Source: Ruminococcus flavefaciens MA2007 (GTDB lineage Bacteria > Bacillota > Clostridia > Oscillospirales > Ruminococcaceae). Taken from it: DNA of 64,000 nt. Shown here one piece after another: positions 33,770 through 44,487 of this stretch. Each line of letters starts with the position of its first letter. Positions within the stretch are counted from its first letter, which is position 1. Below the pieces are notes generated by a model that did not search any database, was not told the origin of the DNA, and was given only the letters and a program-made list of their open reading frames with translations. The stretch is taken from the NCBI RefSeq assembly GCF_000621845.1, contig NZ_JHXF01000006.1:186001-250000 (forward strand), given 5' to 3'. A program made the translations under genes and the position numbers.

Positions 33770-34603
33770 ATGGCTATAAAGACTTATAAGCCTACGACAC
33801 CTTCGAGACGTCAGATGACTGTAACTGACTACTCGGTTCTGTCAAAGGTTGAGCCGGAGAAGAGCCTTCTCGAACCAATGAAGAAGAAGTCGGGAAGAAA
33901 CAGCTACGGCAGAATCACAGTTCGCCACAGAGGCGGCGGTAACAGAAGAAAGTACCGTGTAATCGACTTCAAGAGAGACAAGGACAACATGATCGCTGTC
34001 GTTAAGACTCTTGAGTACGATCCGAACAGAAGCGCATTCATCGCACTCGTTGAGTACGAGGACGGTGAGAAGAGATATATCCTCGCACCAAACGGCTTAA
34101 AGGTCGGCGATAAGGTCGAGTCAGGCTCTGAGGCTGATATCAAGCCAGGCAACGCACTCAAGCTCGCTGATATCCCAGTTGGTACATTTATCCACGCTAT
34201 CGAGCTTTACCCAGGCAAGGGCGCTCAGCTCGTAAGAAGCGCAGGCAACCAGGCTCAGCTCATGGGCAAGGAAGACACATACGCTCTCGTAAGACTTCCT
34301 TCCGGCGAGATGAGAAAGGTTCCAATCAATTGTAAGGCTGCTATCGGTCAGGTTTCAAATATCGATCACGAGAACGTTAACTACGGTAAGGCTGGTCGTG
34401 TAAGAAACATGGGCTGGAGACCTACTGTACGTGGTTCTGTCATGAACCCATGCGATCACCCACACGGTGGTGGTGAAGGTAAGTCACCTGTAGGACGTCC
34501 AGGACCTGTTACTCCTTGGGGCAAGCCAGCACTCGGATACAAGACACGTAAGAAGCATCACAGAACTGACAAGTTCATCGTAAAGCGCCGCAACGGCAAG
34601 TAA
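33770..34603 (+). CDS. rplB: 50S ribosomal protein L2
   Basis: 277 aa, full length, with the C-terminal [20 protein letters not shown] motif near residues 224-243. That includes the His residue needed for peptidyl-transferase assembly. Confidence 0.98.
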   Translation: MAIKTYKPTTPSRRQMTVTDYSVLSKVEPEKSLLEPMKKKSGRNSYGRITVRHRGGGNRRKYRVIDFKRDKDNMIAVVKTLEYDPNRSAFIALVEYEDGEKRYILAPNGLKVGDKVESGSEADIKPGNALKLADIPVGTFIHAIELYPGKGAQLVRSAGNQAQLMGKEDTYALVRLPSGEMRKVPINCKAAIGQVSNIDHENVNYGKAGRVRNMGWRPTVRGSVMNPCDHPHGGGEGKSPVGRPGPVTPWGKPALGYKTRKKHHRTDKFIVKRRNGK

Positions 34604-34625
34604 TCTGAAAGGAGGAACTGATTAA

Positions 34626-34910
34626 ATGAGCAGAAGCATCAAAAAGGGACCTTATGTCCAGGAAGTTCTCCTGAAGAGGGTCGTTGCAATGAATGAAGCA
34701 GGCGAGAAGAAGGTTCTCAAGACATGGAGCCGTTCATCTACAATCTTCCCTGACTTCGTTGGTCACACATTCGCTGTACATGACGGTCGTAAGCACGTTC
34801 CTGTATATGTAACAGAGGATATGGTAGGTCACAAGCTCGGCGAGTTTGCTCCTACAAGAACTTACAAGGGCCACGCAGGCTCAAAGACATCTAACAACGG
34901 TAAGAAATAA
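34626..34910 (+). CDS. rpsS: 30S ribosomal protein S19
   Basis: 94 aa, starting [11 protein letters not shown] and containing [17 protein letters not shown]. It forms a complex with S13 in the 30S head. Confidence 0.98.
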   Translation: MSRSIKKGPYVQEVLLKRVVAMNEAGEKKVLKTWSRSSTIFPDFVGHTFAVHDGRKHVPVYVTEDMVGHKLGEFAPTRTYKGHAGSKTSNNGKK

Positions 34911-34930
34911 GCGGAAGGAGGAGCTCAGAG

Positions 34931-35266
34931 ATGGAAGCAAGAGCTTATTTAAGAAATGCTCGTATATCACCCAGAAAGGTGCAGATCGTACTGGATCTTA
35001 TCAGAAACAAGCCTGTTGATCTCGCTTTAGCTACTTTAGATCTTACTCCTAAGGCTGCAAGTCCTATCGTTGCAAAGCTTGTTAAGTCCGCTCAGGCAAA
35101 CGCTGAAAACAACTTCAGCATGGACAAGGATAATCTCGTGGTTTCAGAGTGCTTCGTTACTCCAGGACCTATCATGAAGAGAATCATGCCGAGAGCACAG
35201 GGCAGAGCATATAGAATTTTAAAGAGAACTTCACACATCACAGTAGTTCTTAAGGAAAAAGAATAA
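34931..35266 (+). CDS. rplV: 50S ribosomal protein L22
   Basis: 111 aa, with [15 protein letters not shown] near residue 11 and the tunnel beta-hairpin [17 protein letters not shown] near 88-104. Confidence 0.97.
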   Translation: MEARAYLRNARISPRKVQIVLDLIRNKPVDLALATLDLTPKAASPIVAKLVKSAQANAENNFSMDKDNLVVSECFVTPGPIMKRIMPRAQGRAYRILKRTSHITVVLKEKE

Positions 35267-35285
35267 TCCCAAGGAGGTTTGAATA

Positions 35286-36074
35286 ATGGGCCAGAAAGTT
35301 AATCCACACGGTCTTCGTGTCGGCGTTATAAAGGATTGGGATTCTCGTTGGTATGCAAACAAGTCTGATTTCGGCAATGCCCTCGTAGAGGATTACAACG
35401 TTCGTAACTACATCAAGAAGAGCCTGTATGCAGCAGGTGTTCCAAGAATCGAGATCGAGCGTTTTGCTGATAAGGTCAGAATCCACATCCACTGCGCTAA
35501 GCCAGGTATCGTAATCGGCAGAGGCGGCGCAGAGATCGAGAAGCTCAGAGCACAGCTCGAGAAGATGATGAACAAGCAGGTTTTCATCAACATCATTGAA
35601 GTTAAGCAGCCTGATATGGACAGCCAGCTCGTTGCTGAAAAGATCGCTCTCGACCTCGAGAACAGAGTATCTTTCAGAAGAGCTATGAAGCAGTCAATCG
35701 GCAGAACAATGCGTCTTGGCGCAAAGGGTATCAAGGTCAAGGTTTCAGGCAGACTTGCCGGTGCCGAGATCGCAAGAAGCGAGAGCTACCACGAGGGTAC
35801 AATCCCGCTCCAGACTATCCGTGCTGATATCGACTACGGTTTCGCTGAGGCTGATACAACATACGGAAAGCTTGGCGTAAAGGTTTGGATCTATAAGGGC
35901 GAGGTTCTCAAGGGCGATGCTGCTAAGGCTGCTGCTCAGAGAGAGAAGCTCGAGAGAAAGAACGATACAAGAAATAATGACAGACGCCGCCGTGACGACA
36001 AGCGTGACGGAAACAGAAGAGGCGGAAACAGAAATTTCAATCGTGACGCTAAAAGAGAAGGAGGTAACCAGTAA
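35286..36074 (+). CDS. rpsC: 30S ribosomal protein S3
   Basis: 262 aa. The KH domain ([14 protein letters not shown] near residue 72) and the C-terminal S3 domain are complete to about residue 215. A further 45 residues form an Arg/Asn/Asp/Gly-rich tail ([19 protein letters not shown]), longer than the core family and probably disordered. The stop overlaps the rplP start. Confidence 0.97.
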   Translation: MGQKVNPHGLRVGVIKDWDSRWYANKSDFGNALVEDYNVRNYIKKSLYAAGVPRIEIERFADKVRIHIHCAKPGIVIGRGGAEIEKLRAQLEKMMNKQVFINIIEVKQPDMDSQLVAEKIALDLENRVSFRRAMKQSIGRTMRLGAKGIKVKVSGRLAGAEIARSESYHEGTIPLQTIRADIDYGFAEADTTYGKLGVKVWIYKGEVLKGDAAKAAAQREKLERKNDTRNNDRRRRDDKRDGNRRGGNRNFNRDAKREGGNQ

Positions 36075-36499
36075 TGCTGCTTCCAAAGAGAGTTAAATAC
36101 CGCAGAGTCCACAGAGGACGCATGAAGGGTAAGGCATCAAGAGGCAACTTTGTTGCATACGGTGATTACGGTATTCAGGCACTTGAGCCTGCTTGGATCA
36201 CATCCAACCAGATCGAGTCTGCCCGTATCGCTATGACACGTTATATCAAGAGAGGCGGTCAGGTTTGGATCAAGATATTCCCTGACAAGCCAGTAACCAA
36301 GAAACCAGCAGAAGTACGAATGGGTTCCGGTAAGGGTGCTCCTGAGTACTGGGTAGCAGTAGTTAAGCCGGGCCGTGTTCTTTTCGAGATCAAGGGCGTT
36401 GCTGAGGAAACTGCAAGAGAAGCTATGCGTCTCGCTATGCACAAGCTTCCTATCAAGTGTAAGTTCGTAAGTAAAGCAGAGCAGGAGGTTGAGCAGTAA
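36074..36499 (+). CDS. rplP: 50S ribosomal protein L16
   Basis: 141 aa, starting [19 protein letters not shown] and containing [16 protein letters not shown] near residue 82. Overlaps both neighbours by the TAATG type. Confidence 0.98.
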   Translation: MLLPKRVKYRRVHRGRMKGKASRGNFVAYGDYGIQALEPAWITSNQIESARIAMTRYIKRGGQVWIKIFPDKPVTKKPAEVRMGSGKGAPEYWVAVVKPGRVLFEIKGVAEETAREAMRLAMHKLPIKCKFVSKAEQEVEQ

Positions 36500-36699
36500 T
36501 GAAGGCATCAGAAATCAGAGAAATGTCAGTTGACGAGCTCAACGAGAAGCTCGCCAGCCTCAAGGAAGAGCTCTTCGCTCTCCGTTTCCAGCTGGCAATC
36601 AATCAGCTTGATAATACAGCAAGACTCAAGGCTGTAAAGAAGGATATTGCACGCATCAAGACATCTCTGCGTGAGGCAGAGCTTGCTGCACAGCAGTAA
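36499..36699 (+). CDS. rpmC: 50S ribosomal protein L29
   Basis: 66 aa, two-helix protein with the [20 protein letters not shown] core. It lies beside L23 at the tunnel exit. Confidence 0.97.
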   Translation: MKASEIREMSVDELNEKLASLKEELFALRFQLAINQLDNTARLKAVKKDIARIKTSLREAELAAQQ

Positions 36700-36718
36700 G
36701 AAAGGGAGGATTTAGCTA

Positions 36719-36979
36719 ATGTCTACTGAGAGAAACCTTAGAAAAACAAGAGTAGGTAAGGTTGTAAGCGATAAGATGGATAAAACCGTCGTAGTTGCTA
36801 TCGTTGATAACGTTAAACACCCGCTTTATAAGAAGATCATCAAGCGTACCGTTAAGCTTAAGGCTCACGATGAAAACAATGAGTGCAGAATCGGTGACCG
36901 CGTTGAGGTTATGGAAACACGTCCGCTTTCCAAGGATAAGAGATGGCGTGTAACAAATATCATTGAAAAGGCTAAGTAA
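36719..36979 (+). CDS. rpsQ: 30S ribosomal protein S17
   Basis: 86 aa, OB-fold, with [18 protein letters not shown] near the start and [13 protein letters not shown] near residue 66. Confidence 0.98.
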   Translation: MSTERNLRKTRVGKVVSDKMDKTVVVAIVDNVKHPLYKKIIKRTVKLKAHDENNECRIGDRVEVMETRPLSKDKRWRVTNIIEKAK

Positions 36980-37018
36980 TTTTGATAGAAGCTTAAAGCT
37001 TGAAAGGAGGAACTCGCT

Positions 37019-37387
37019 GTGATACAGATGCAGACTTATCTTAAAGTCGCTGATAACACAGGCGCTAAGGAGCTTATGTGTATCAGAGTTCTGGGAGGTA
37101 CACGCAGAAGATATGCAAATATCGGCGATGTAGTAGTTGCTTCAGTTAAGAAAGCAACACCCGGAGGCGTTGTAAAGAAGGGCGATGTTGTAAAGGCAGT
37201 TATCGTTCGTTCAGCAAAGGGTCTCAGAAGAGAGGACGGTACTTACATCCGCTTCGATGAGAACGCTGCTGTAATTATTAAGGAAGACAAGAACCCAAAG
37301 GGTACCCGTATTTTCGGACCTGTTGCTAAGGAGCTCCGTGAAAAGGAGTACACAAAGATCCTCAGCCTTGCCCCTGAAGTTCTTTAA
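37019..37387 (+). CDS. rplN: 50S ribosomal protein L14
   Basis: 122 aa with a GTG start after AAAGGAGG. It shows the family start [20 protein letters not shown] and the [18 protein letters not shown] segment. Confidence 0.98.
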   Translation: MIQMQTYLKVADNTGAKELMCIRVLGGTRRRYANIGDVVVASVKKATPGGVVKKGDVVKAVIVRSAKGLRREDGTYIRFDENAAVIIKEDKNPKGTRIFGPVAKELREKEYTKILSLAPEVL

Positions 37388-37405
37388 TGGAGGTGTCATT
37401 CGATT

Positions 37406-37747
37406 ATGAATAATTTACACGTTAAAACCGGTGACACTGTAATCCTTCTCACCGGCAAGTACGAGGATAAGTTCGACAGCAAGGGCGACAGAAAGACAGG
37501 TAAGGTCGTAGAAGTAAGCCCTAAGGAGAACAAGGTCATCGTTGAGGGAATCAACATGATCACAAAGCACGTAAAGCCTACAAGAATGGGCGAAAAGGGC
37601 GGCATCATCAAGACTGAGGCTCCCGTTTACGCTTGCAAGGTACAGCTCGTTTGCCCTAAGTGCGGCAAGCCCACAAGAGTTGGCCACGTAGAAGAGGACG
37701 GCAAGAAGCTCCGCGTTTGCAAGAAGTGCGGAAAGTCTTTTGAATAA
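37406..37747 (+). CDS. rplX: 50S ribosomal protein L24 with C-terminal zinc ribbon
   Basis: 113 aa. A KOW motif (VKTGDTVILLTGKYEDK) at the N-terminus is followed by a four-Cys segment (LVCPKCGKPTRVGH then RVCKKCGKSFE) that probably binds zinc. It is an assembly-initiator protein of the 50S. Confidence 0.97.
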   Translation: MNNLHVKTGDTVILLTGKYEDKFDSKGDRKTGKVVEVSPKENKVIVEGINMITKHVKPTRMGEKGGIIKTEAPVYACKVQLVCPKCGKPTRVGHVEEDGKKLRVCKKCGKSFE

Positions 37748-37765
37748 TAGTAAAGGAGAAACGAC

Positions 37766-38305
37766 ATGGCAAGTTTAAAGGATTTTTATGTTAGCGACGT
37801 TGCTCCTGCACTTATGAAGAAGTTCGGCTATAAGAGTGTTATGCAGATCCCAAAGCTCGACAAGGTAATCATCAATGTCGGCGCAGGTGAAGCAAAGGAC
37901 AACGCAAAGGTCATCGATGCTATCATGACCGATCTCGCAGCAATCACAGGTCAGAAGCCTGTAATCTGCCGCGCAAAGAAGTCAATTGCTAACTTCAAGC
38001 TTCGTGAGGGTATGCCAATCGGCGTTAAAGTAACTCTCAGAGGCGAGAGAATGTATGAGTTCGTAAACAAGCTCTTCAACGTTGCGTTCCCACGTGTACG
38101 TGACTTCAGAGGAATCAGCGCAAACTCATTCGACGGCAAGGGCAACTATTCCACAGGTATCAAGGAACAGCTTATCTTCCCTGAGATCGAGTACGATAAG
38201 ATCGACAAGGTAAGAGGTATGGATATAAACTTCATCACAACAGCACAGACTGATGAAGAGGCAAGAGAGCTCCTTTCACTTATGGGCGCTCCGTTCATCA
38301 AGTAA
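37766..38305 (+). CDS. rplE: 50S ribosomal protein L5
   Basis: 179 aa, with [12 protein letters not shown] near 36 and [19 protein letters not shown] near 112. It binds 5S rRNA with L18. Confidence 0.98.
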   Translation: MASLKDFYVSDVAPALMKKFGYKSVMQIPKLDKVIINVGAGEAKDNAKVIDAIMTDLAAITGQKPVICRAKKSIANFKLREGMPIGVKVTLRGERMYEFVNKLFNVAFPRVRDFRGISANSFDGKGNYSTGIKEQLIFPEIEYDKIDKVRGMDINFITTAQTDEEARELLSLMGAPFIK

Positions 38306-38321
38306 TCAGGGAGGAATAGAA

Positions 38322-38507
38322 ATGGCTAAGAAGGCAATGATCAATAAGCAGCAGAGAACTCCCAAGTATTCCACAAGAGCTTACAACAGATGTAAGATCT
38401 GTGGCAGACCGCACGCATATCTCAGAAAGTTCGGCATCTGCCGTATCTGTTTCAGAGAGCTTGCACACGACGGTCAGATTCCTGGTGTTAAAAAGGCAAG
38501 CTGGTAA
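38322..38507 (+). CDS. rpsZ: 30S ribosomal protein S14, zinc type
   Basis: 61 aa from ATG 38322 (AGGGAGGAATAGA upstream). The short form carries CKICGRP and CRICFRE, a CxxC...CxxC zinc site. The longer upstream frame is not used because it would run through the rplE end. Confidence 0.97.
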   Translation: MAKKAMINKQQRTPKYSTRAYNRCKICGRPHAYLRKFGICRICFRELAHDGQIPGVKKASW

Positions 38508-38531
38508 AATACAAGAAGGAGGTCATTCGGC

Positions 38532-38930
38532 ATGCAGATAACTGATACAATCGCTGATCTTTTAACAAGAATTCGCAATGCGAATACTGCAAAGCACGCC
38601 ACTGTTGACGTTCCCGCTTCAAGAGTAAAGAAGGACATCACACAGATCCTCGTAGATGAGGGCTATGTAAAGGGCTTCCAGCTCATCGAAGACGGAAAGC
38701 AGGGTGTTATCAGGATCACGCTTAAATACGGCGACAACAAGTCTCCCGTTATAACAGGCCTTAGAAGAGTTTCTAAGCCAGGTCTGCGTATCTATTCAAG
38801 CTGCGCAGATATGCCAAAGGTAAGAAAAGGCCTTGGTATCGCAATCGTTTCAACATCAAAGGGAATCGTAACTGACAAGAAGGCAAGAGAGCTCAATGTC
38901 GGCGGCGAAGTCCTCGCATACATCTGGTAA
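38532..38930 (+). CDS. rpsH: 30S ribosomal protein S8
   Basis: 132 aa, starting [16 protein letters not shown] and ending with the GGEVLAYIW motif. In enterobacteria S8 represses the spc operon at rplE mRNA; no evidence here either way. Confidence 0.98.
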   Translation: MQITDTIADLLTRIRNANTAKHATVDVPASRVKKDITQILVDEGYVKGFQLIEDGKQGVIRITLKYGDNKSPVITGLRRVSKPGLRIYSSCADMPKVRKGLGIAIVSTSKGIVTDKKARELNVGGEVLAYIW

Positions 38931-38944
38931 GGAGGAAACTGATC

Positions 38945-39490
38945 ATGTCAAGAATCGGTAAAATGCCCATCAGCGTTCCTGCAGGTGTAGAGATAAAGAA
39001 CGAAAACAATCTTATCACTGTAAAGGGACCTAAGGGTCAGCTTTCAAGACAGTTCAGCCAGGAGCTCGGCATTGAGGTCGAGAACGGCACTGTAACAGTA
39101 ACAAGACCAAACGATGACAAGCGTCTTCGTTCACTCCACGGTCTTACAAGAACACTCATCCACAACATGGTTGAGGGTGTAACAAACGGATATTCAAAGA
39201 CTCTCGAGATCGAGGGTGTCGGCTACCGTGCAGCAAAGAGCGGCAACAAGGTAACACTTAGCCTTGGTTTTTCACATCCTGTTGTATTTGAGGATACAGA
39301 CGCTATCAAGCTTGAAGTTCCTCAGCCAAACAAGATCGTCGTAAACGGTATCGACAAGCAGGCTGTAGGTCAGTTTGCAGCTGAAATACGCGAAAAGCGT
39401 CCACCTGAGCCATACAAGGGCAAGGGTATCAGATACGAAGGCGAGCATATCATCCGCAAGGAAGGTAAAGCTGGTAAGGGTAAGAAGTAA
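38945..39490 (+). CDS. rplF: 50S ribosomal protein L6
   Basis: 181 aa, with [16 protein letters not shown] at the start and [16 protein letters not shown] near residue 154. Confidence 0.98.
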   Translation: MSRIGKMPISVPAGVEIKNENNLITVKGPKGQLSRQFSQELGIEVENGTVTVTRPNDDKRLRSLHGLTRTLIHNMVEGVTNGYSKTLEIEGVGYRAAKSGNKVTLSLGFSHPVVFEDTDAIKLEVPQPNKIVVNGIDKQAVGQFAAEIREKRPPEPYKGKGIRYEGEHIIRKEGKAGKGKK

Positions 39491-39509
39491 TTAGAAGGAG
39501 CAAATTGCT

Positions 39510-39869
39510 ATGATAAAGAAATTTGACAGCAATAAGGCAAGATTAAAGAGACACCGCAGAGTTCGTGCAAAGATCTCAGGAACTCCCGAGCGTCCCCGTC
39601 TCAATGTGTTCCGTTCAACAAAGCACATCTATGCTCAGCTCATCGATGATGTAAACGGCGTTACTCTTGCTTCTGCATCAAGCATGGATAAGGGCTTTGA
39701 GGGCAACGGCGGCAACGTTGAGGGTGCTCGCAAGGTCGGCGAGATGATCGCTAAGAACGCAGCTGATAAGGGTATCAGCGAAGTAGTTTTCGACAGAGGC
39801 GGCTACCTCTACCACGGCAGAGTCAAGGAACTCGCAGAGGGCGCACGTGAAAACGGATTAAAGTTCTAA
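39510..39869 (+). CDS. rplR: 50S ribosomal protein L18
   Basis: 119 aa, with [19 protein letters not shown] near residue 29 and [20 protein letters not shown] near 94. It binds 5S rRNA. Confidence 0.98.
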   Translation: MIKKFDSNKARLKRHRRVRAKISGTPERPRLNVFRSTKHIYAQLIDDVNGVTLASASSMDKGFEGNGGNVEGARKVGEMIAKNAADKGISEVVFDRGGYLYHGRVKELAEGARENGLKF

Positions 39870-39884
39870 GAGGGAGGTAAAACA

Positions 39885-40385
39885 ATGGCTAATATTGAAA
39901 CACAGGCTCCTGAGTTCGTTGAGAAGGTCGTAGCTATCAACCGTGTATCAAAGACTGTTAAGGGCGGACGTATCATGAAGTTCTCCGCACTGGTAGTTGT
40001 TGGTGACGGAAACGGTACTGTCGGCTTCGGACTCGGAAAGTCAGGAGAAGTTCCCGACGCTATCCGTAAGGGCATCGAGGACGCAAAGAAGAACCTTGTA
40101 AAGGTTGCTCTCAAGGGAACAACAATCCCTCACGAAATCGTAGGCGCTTTCGGCGCAGGCAGAGTTCTTATGAAGCCCGCTGCTCCCGGTACCGGTGTTA
40201 TCGCAGGCGGTCCTGTCCGTGCCGTTATCGAAGTTGCAGGCATCAAGGATATCAGAACAAAGTCACTTCGTTCAAATAATCCATGCAACGTAGTAAGAGC
40301 TACTATCGACGGTCTCGTAAACTGCACATCTGCTAAGGACGTAGCAGCTAAGAGAGGCAAGTCTGTTAAGGAAATTTTAGGTTAA
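39885..40385 (+). CDS. rpsE: 30S ribosomal protein S5
   Basis: 166 aa, with [19 protein letters not shown] near residue 44 and the [16 protein letters not shown] segment. It is linked to decoding accuracy and spectinomycin sensitivity in the family. Confidence 0.98.
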   Translation: MANIETQAPEFVEKVVAINRVSKTVKGGRIMKFSALVVVGDGNGTVGFGLGKSGEVPDAIRKGIEDAKKNLVKVALKGTTIPHEIVGAFGAGRVLMKPAAPGTGVIAGGPVRAVIEVAGIKDIRTKSLRSNNPCNVVRATIDGLVNCTSAKDVAAKRGKSVKEILG

Positions 40386-40399
40386 GGAGGCAGTAAGAA

Positions 40400-40576
40400 A
40401 TGGCAAAGAATATCAAGCTTGTAAAGAGCCTCATCGGCAGAAAGCAGGACCAGATCGCTACTGCTCAGTCACTTGGCCTCAGAAAAGTCGGCGATGTAAC
40501 AACACAGCCTGACAACGAGCAGACAAACGGAAAAATCAAGAAGATCTCACACCTCGTTGAGGTTACAGAAGCGTAA
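40400..40576 (+). CDS. rpmD: 50S ribosomal protein L30
   Basis: A 58-residue frame with AAGGAGGCAG upstream of ATG 40400. It reads [20 protein letters not shown] and continues LGLRKVGD, the L30 signature. It lies in the expected place between rpsE and rplO. Confidence 0.96.
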   Translation: MAKNIKLVKSLIGRKQDQIATAQSLGLRKVGDVTTQPDNEQTNGKIKKISHLVEVTEA

Positions 40577-40594
40577 ACAAGGAGGTGCAACGAT

Positions 40595-41035
40595 ATGAAA
40601 ATTCATGAATTAACACCTGCACTCGATTCCAACAAGGCTGTAAAGCGTATAGGCAGAGGCCACGGTTCGGGTAACGGCAAGACAGCTGGTAAGGGCCATA
40701 AGGGCCAGAAGGCTCGTAGCGGCGGCGGCGTTAGAATCGGCTTTGAAGGCGGACAGATGCCACTCGCAAGAAGAATCCCTAAGAGAGGCTTCAACAATAT
40801 CTTCGCTACAAAGTATGCTATCGTTAACGTTTCCGATCTTAACAAGTTCAAGGACGGTACAGTAGTAGACACAGAGCTCCTCGTAGCTTCAGGTCTCGTT
40901 AAGAAGGTTTATGACGGAGTAAAGATCCTCGGAAATGGAGAGCTTACCGCTAAGCTGACAGTTAAAGCTGCAAAATTCTCACAGAGCGCTGTTGAGAAGA
41001 TAGAAAAGGCAGGCGGAAAGACTGAGGTGATGTAA
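40595..41035 (+). CDS. rplO: 50S ribosomal protein L15
   Basis: 146 aa, with [20 protein letters not shown] near residue 18 and [17 protein letters not shown] near 50. Confidence 0.98.
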   Translation: MKIHELTPALDSNKAVKRIGRGHGSGNGKTAGKGHKGQKARSGGGVRIGFEGGQMPLARRIPKRGFNNIFATKYAIVNVSDLNKFKDGTVVDTELLVASGLVKKVYDGVKILGNGELTAKLTVKAAKFSQSAVEKIEKAGGKTEVM

Positions 41036-41036
41036 T

Positions 41037-42392
41037 GTGTTTCAGACGCTGAGAAAGGCGTGGGGTGTACCCGAGATACGCAAAAAGATCTTATACACAT
41101 TACTCATGATAATCCTGTTCAGATTCGGTTGCGCAGTAGCAGTTCCTTTCCTTAATAATGATGTCGTAAAGGCATGGATGGATACAAACGCTACAGACGG
41201 CGGTTTCCTCGACTATCTGAATACTATCACCGGCGGCGCTATGTCGCAGGCAACAGTTTTCTCACTTTCGATAACACCATTCATCAACGCTTCCATCATC
41301 ATGCAGCTGCTGACATATGCACTGCCTCCTCTCGAGCGTATGCGCGATGAGGGTGAAGAGGGAAGAAAGAAGATCGACAAGATCACAGCCGTTGTGGCTA
41401 TGTTCCTTGCGGTATTCATGTCATTCGCTTATTATCTTACACTCAAGCGTATGACAAACGTTCAGGATAAGGACGGAAATGTTATCGGAAACGCTCTTAA
41501 ATATATGAGCGGCGGCGAGGGCGTATTTGCTGCCTTCGTTATCATCGCTTGCTTCGTTGCAGGCGCACTCATCGTTGTTTGGATGGGTAACAGAGTCAGC
41601 GACAAGGGTATCGGAAATGGTATCTCCATTCTCCTCTTTGCAGGTATCGCTGCAAGATTCCCTACCGATGCTGCACTCCTCGTAACACTTACAAAGAATA
41701 GTATCAAGAACGGTCAGAACGGTAAATACCTCTGGATCACAATTGCTTACTACCTCTTTATTATCGCTGAGATCGCTTTCATCGTTTATATGAACGAGGC
41801 TGAAAGACGTATCCCGATACAGTACGCTAAGCGCGTAGTCGGCAGAAAGCAGTACGGCGGTCAGAAGACACATATCCCGATAAAGGTCATCATGAGCGGT
41901 GTTATGCCGATCATCTTCGCTATGTCGTTTATGTCTCTTCCTTCAGCAGTACAGATACTCAAGCCAAATCCGCATGACGGAACATTCTATGCTAAGTTCT
42001 GCGATTTCTTCAGCACAAGAAGCTGGGGCTATGCAGTTATCTACTTCCTGCTTATCATTGCGTTCAACTACTTCTACGTTTCGATACAGTACAACCCTGT
42101 TGAGATAGCTAATAACCTTCGTCAGTCAAACGGCGGTATCCCAGGTATCAGACCCGGTAAGCCCACATCTGACTACATTCAGAGAGTACTCAACAAGATC
42201 TCTCTCGTGGGTGCTATCTTCCTCGGTATCATCGCTGTTATCCCGATCTTCATCTCGATGGCAGATGAGCAGCTGAGAACACTTTCAATGGGCGGTACAA
42301 CTATCCTTATCGCAGTAAGCGTTGCGCTTGAAACAACAAGAACACTTGAATCACATCTTATGATGCGTCATCATAAGGGCTTCTTACAGTAA
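41037..42392 (+). CDS. secY: Protein translocase subunit SecY
   Basis: 451 aa, ten predicted membrane segments forming the export channel. The start is GTG 41037, 1 bp after the rplO stop, with GAGGTGAT just upstream inside rplO; an ATG at 41035 is out of frame. SecY signatures are seen as SLSITPFINASIIMQLL near residue 77 and GNRVSDKGIGNGISILLFAG near 187. It inserts and exports most of the envelope proteins seen in this window. Confidence 0.97.
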   Translation: MFQTLRKAWGVPEIRKKILYTLLMIILFRFGCAVAVPFLNNDVVKAWMDTNATDGGFLDYLNTITGGAMSQATVFSLSITPFINASIIMQLLTYALPPLERMRDEGEEGRKKIDKITAVVAMFLAVFMSFAYYLTLKRMTNVQDKDGNVIGNALKYMSGGEGVFAAFVIIACFVAGALIVVWMGNRVSDKGIGNGISILLFAGIAARFPTDAALLVTLTKNSIKNGQNGKYLWITIAYYLFIIAEIAFIVYMNEAERRIPIQYAKRVVGRKQYGGQKTHIPIKVIMSGVMPIIFAMSFMSLPSAVQILKPNPHDGTFYAKFCDFFSTRSWGYAVIYFLLIIAFNYFYVSIQYNPVEIANNLRQSNGGIPGIRPGKPTSDYIQRVLNKISLVGAIFLGIIAVIPIFISMADEQLRTLSMGGTTILIAVSVALETTRTLESHLMMRHHKGFLQ

Positions 42393-42407
42393 AGGAGGAC
42401 CGACAAT

Positions 42408-43046
42408 ATGAACCTTATCTTTTTAGGCGCTCCCGGCGCAGGCAAGGGTACTCAGGCTGAGGTGGTTTCCGACGCTCTGAATATTCCCCAGATCTCAACA
42501 GGCAATATTCTCCGCGAGGCTGCTAAGAACGGCACAGAGTACGGTCTCAAAGCTAAGGCTGCTATGGACGCAGGTGCTCTCGTTTCAGACGATATCGTTA
42601 TCGGTATCCTGAAGGAGAGGATCGCTGAGGACGACTGCAAAAACGGTTTCATCCTCGACGGTTTCCCAAGAACGGTTCCTCAGGCAGAGGCACTTGACAA
42701 GATGAACATCAAGATCGATAAGGTAATCGAGATCCACGTTCCCGATGAGACTATCAAGCAGAGAGTTTCAGGCAGAAGAGTCTGCCAGGGCTGCGGAGCT
42801 TCTTACCACATCGAATACAAGCCTACTAAGGTAGACGGCGTTTGCGATAAGTGCGGCGACAAGACTATCGTTCGTAAGGACGATCAGCCGGAAGTCGTTC
42901 TCGACAGACTCGCAACATACCACGAAAAAACAGCTCCTCTCAAGGACTATTACGAGAAGCAGGGCAAGCTCGTTACTGTTATCGGTCAGGAAGAGGTGGC
43001 TGAAACTTCAAAGCTCACACTGGCAGCAGTAGGGGTTGAGAAGTAA
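42408..43046 (+). CDS. adk: Adenylate kinase
   Basis: 212 aa, long form. The P-loop GAPGAGKGTQA lies at residue 7, DGFPRTVPQA near 84 and the LID domain near 126-160. The LID has CQGCGASYH and CDKCGD, a four-Cys zinc site typical of Gram-positives. It interconverts ATP + AMP and 2 ADP in the cytosol. Its stop overlaps the map start. Confidence 0.97.
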   Translation: MNLIFLGAPGAGKGTQAEVVSDALNIPQISTGNILREAAKNGTEYGLKAKAAMDAGALVSDDIVIGILKERIAEDDCKNGFILDGFPRTVPQAEALDKMNIKIDKVIEIHVPDETIKQRVSGRRVCQGCGASYHIEYKPTKVDGVCDKCGDKTIVRKDDQPEVVLDRLATYHEKTAPLKDYYEKQGKLVTVIGQEEVAETSKLTLAAVGVEK

Positions 43047-43798
43047 TGAGCATAACTATCAAATCGAAGTCCGAATTAGCCATAATGCGTGAAGCAGGTA
43101 AAATAACCTGCGGCGCAATATGGTATGCGGGCGAAAGATTAAAGGCAGGAATGACAACCCTCGACGTTGACAAGCTTATCGGCGAGTATTTCGCTCGTCA
43201 TAACAGCAAGTCCTGCTTTAAAGGTCTTTACGGATTTCCGGGAAACGCTTGTATCTCAGTCAATGAGGAGATAATCCACGGTATCCCAAAGGCAAGCCGC
43301 AGGTTAAAAGAAGGCGATATAGTAAGCATCGACACGGGAGCTGCGTACAAGGGCTTCAATGGCGACAGCTGCTGGACCTTCCCTGTTGGTAAGATTTCTG
43401 ATGAAGCTAAAGCATTGCTTGAGGTTACAGAGCAAAGCCTTTATGAGGGTATTGCTCAGGCTCAGGTTGGCGCAAGAGTCGGAGATATTTCTCATGCTGT
43501 AGAAGAGTATTGTGCTTCACGAGGCTACGGAATCGTAAGAAATTACTGCGGCCACGGAATCGGCAGAGAGGTTCACGAATCCCCCGAGGTACCGAATTGG
43601 GGTAAAGCCGGACACGGTCCCAGACTGGTAGCGGGTATGACTATATGTATCGAGCCAATGATAAATGTCAAGGGCGACGATGTAAAGGTCATGAAGGACA
43701 ATTGGACAGTCGTTACAAAAAGTGGTTCACTTTCAGCTCACTTTGAGCATATGATCGCAATAACTCCTGACGGTCCCGTTATACTGACACAGCCCTGA
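43046..43798 (+). CDS. map: Methionine aminopeptidase, type I
   Basis: 250 aa. It removes N-terminal Met from nascent proteins. Metal ligands are visible in SIDTGAAYKGFNGDSC (two Asp), the RNYCGHGIGREVHESPEVP block (His), CIEPMIN (Glu) and the late FEHMIAIT (Glu). It overlaps the adk stop (TAATG), so it is translationally coupled. Confidence 0.97.
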   Translation: MSITIKSKSELAIMREAGKITCGAIWYAGERLKAGMTTLDVDKLIGEYFARHNSKSCFKGLYGFPGNACISVNEEIIHGIPKASRRLKEGDIVSIDTGAAYKGFNGDSCWTFPVGKISDEAKALLEVTEQSLYEGIAQAQVGARVGDISHAVEEYCASRGYGIVRNYCGHGIGREVHESPEVPNWGKAGHGPRLVAGMTICIEPMINVKGDDVKVMKDNWTVVTKSGSLSAHFEHMIAITPDGPVILTQP

Positions 43799-43812
43799 CG
43801 GAGGACAAAATT

Positions 43813-44055
43813 GTGAAGCTGCTTAAAGGCTCTGTTGTAAGAGCGGAGGCAGGACGCGACGGCGGAGGATACTTCGTTATCGTGGAAGCCGATGAAAAAT
43901 ATTGCTTGATCGCAGACGGCAAGAGCAGAAAGCTCGCAAGCCCGAAGCGGAAGAATATCAAACATATCCGCGCTACAAACAGTATGATCGATGTAAACGA
44001 GATAACTGATAAAAAACTCAGGAATATGCTGAAACAGTTCAGCGAGGCTGAGTAA
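43813..44055 (+). CDS. KOW-domain RNA-binding protein
   Basis: 80 aa with a GTG start after GGAGGACAAAATT. The N-terminal LLKGSVVRAEAGRDGGGYFVI is a KOW-like segment, followed by a basic KSRKLASPKRKNIKHIR stretch. Similar L14e-like proteins lie between map and infA in many Firmicutes. A ribosome-associated role is inferred from position and charge. Confidence 0.8.
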   Translation: MKLLKGSVVRAEAGRDGGGYFVIVEADEKYCLIADGKSRKLASPKRKNIKHIRATNSMIDVNEITDKKLRNMLKQFSEAE

Positions 44056-44070
44056 AGGAGGTTATGCAAG

Positions 44071-44289
44071 GTGTCAAAGGAAGATGTAATCGAGGTTGAG
44101 GGCGTTGTTACTGACGCTCTGCCAAATGCAATGTTTAAGGTTCAGCTTGAGAACGGACATGAGGTATTATCTCACGTTTCGGGAAAGCTCAGAATGAATT
44201 ATATCAGAATCGTTCCAGGTGACAAGGTAAAGCTTGAAATGTCACCATACGACCTGTCAAAGGGCCGTATAACATGGCGCGTTAAGTAA
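44071..44289 (+). CDS. infA: Translation initiation factor IF-1
   Basis: 72 aa with a GTG start after AAAGGAGG. The OB-fold protein shows [20 protein letters not shown] and the end [12 protein letters not shown]. It binds the ribosomal A site during initiation. Confidence 0.98.
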   Translation: MSKEDVIEVEGVVTDALPNAMFKVQLENGHEVLSHVSGKLRMNYIRIVPGDKVKLEMSPYDLSKGRITWRVK

Positions 44290-44341
44290 TGAATATAGGA
44301 TATCAAGTATATCCGTTATCCGCTATAAGGAGGTATTTTCA

Positions 44342-44455
44342 ATGAAAGTCAGACCTTCAGTAAAACCTATTTGCGAAAAGTGCAAGGTTATTAAACGTAA
44401 AGGCAGAATCATGGTTATCTGCGAAAACCCAAAGCATAAGCAGCGCCAGGGCTAA
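44342..44455 (+). CDS. rpmJ: 50S ribosomal protein L36, zinc type
   Basis: 37 residues from ATG 44342 after [27 protein letters not shown] and a later [11 protein letters not shown] give the C-C-C-H zinc site. Confidence 0.97.
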   Translation: MKVRPSVKPICEKCKVIKRKGRIMVICENPKHKQRQG

Positions 44456-44487
44456 TCCCGACGCATTAATGGAGGTGCAATTTTAAT

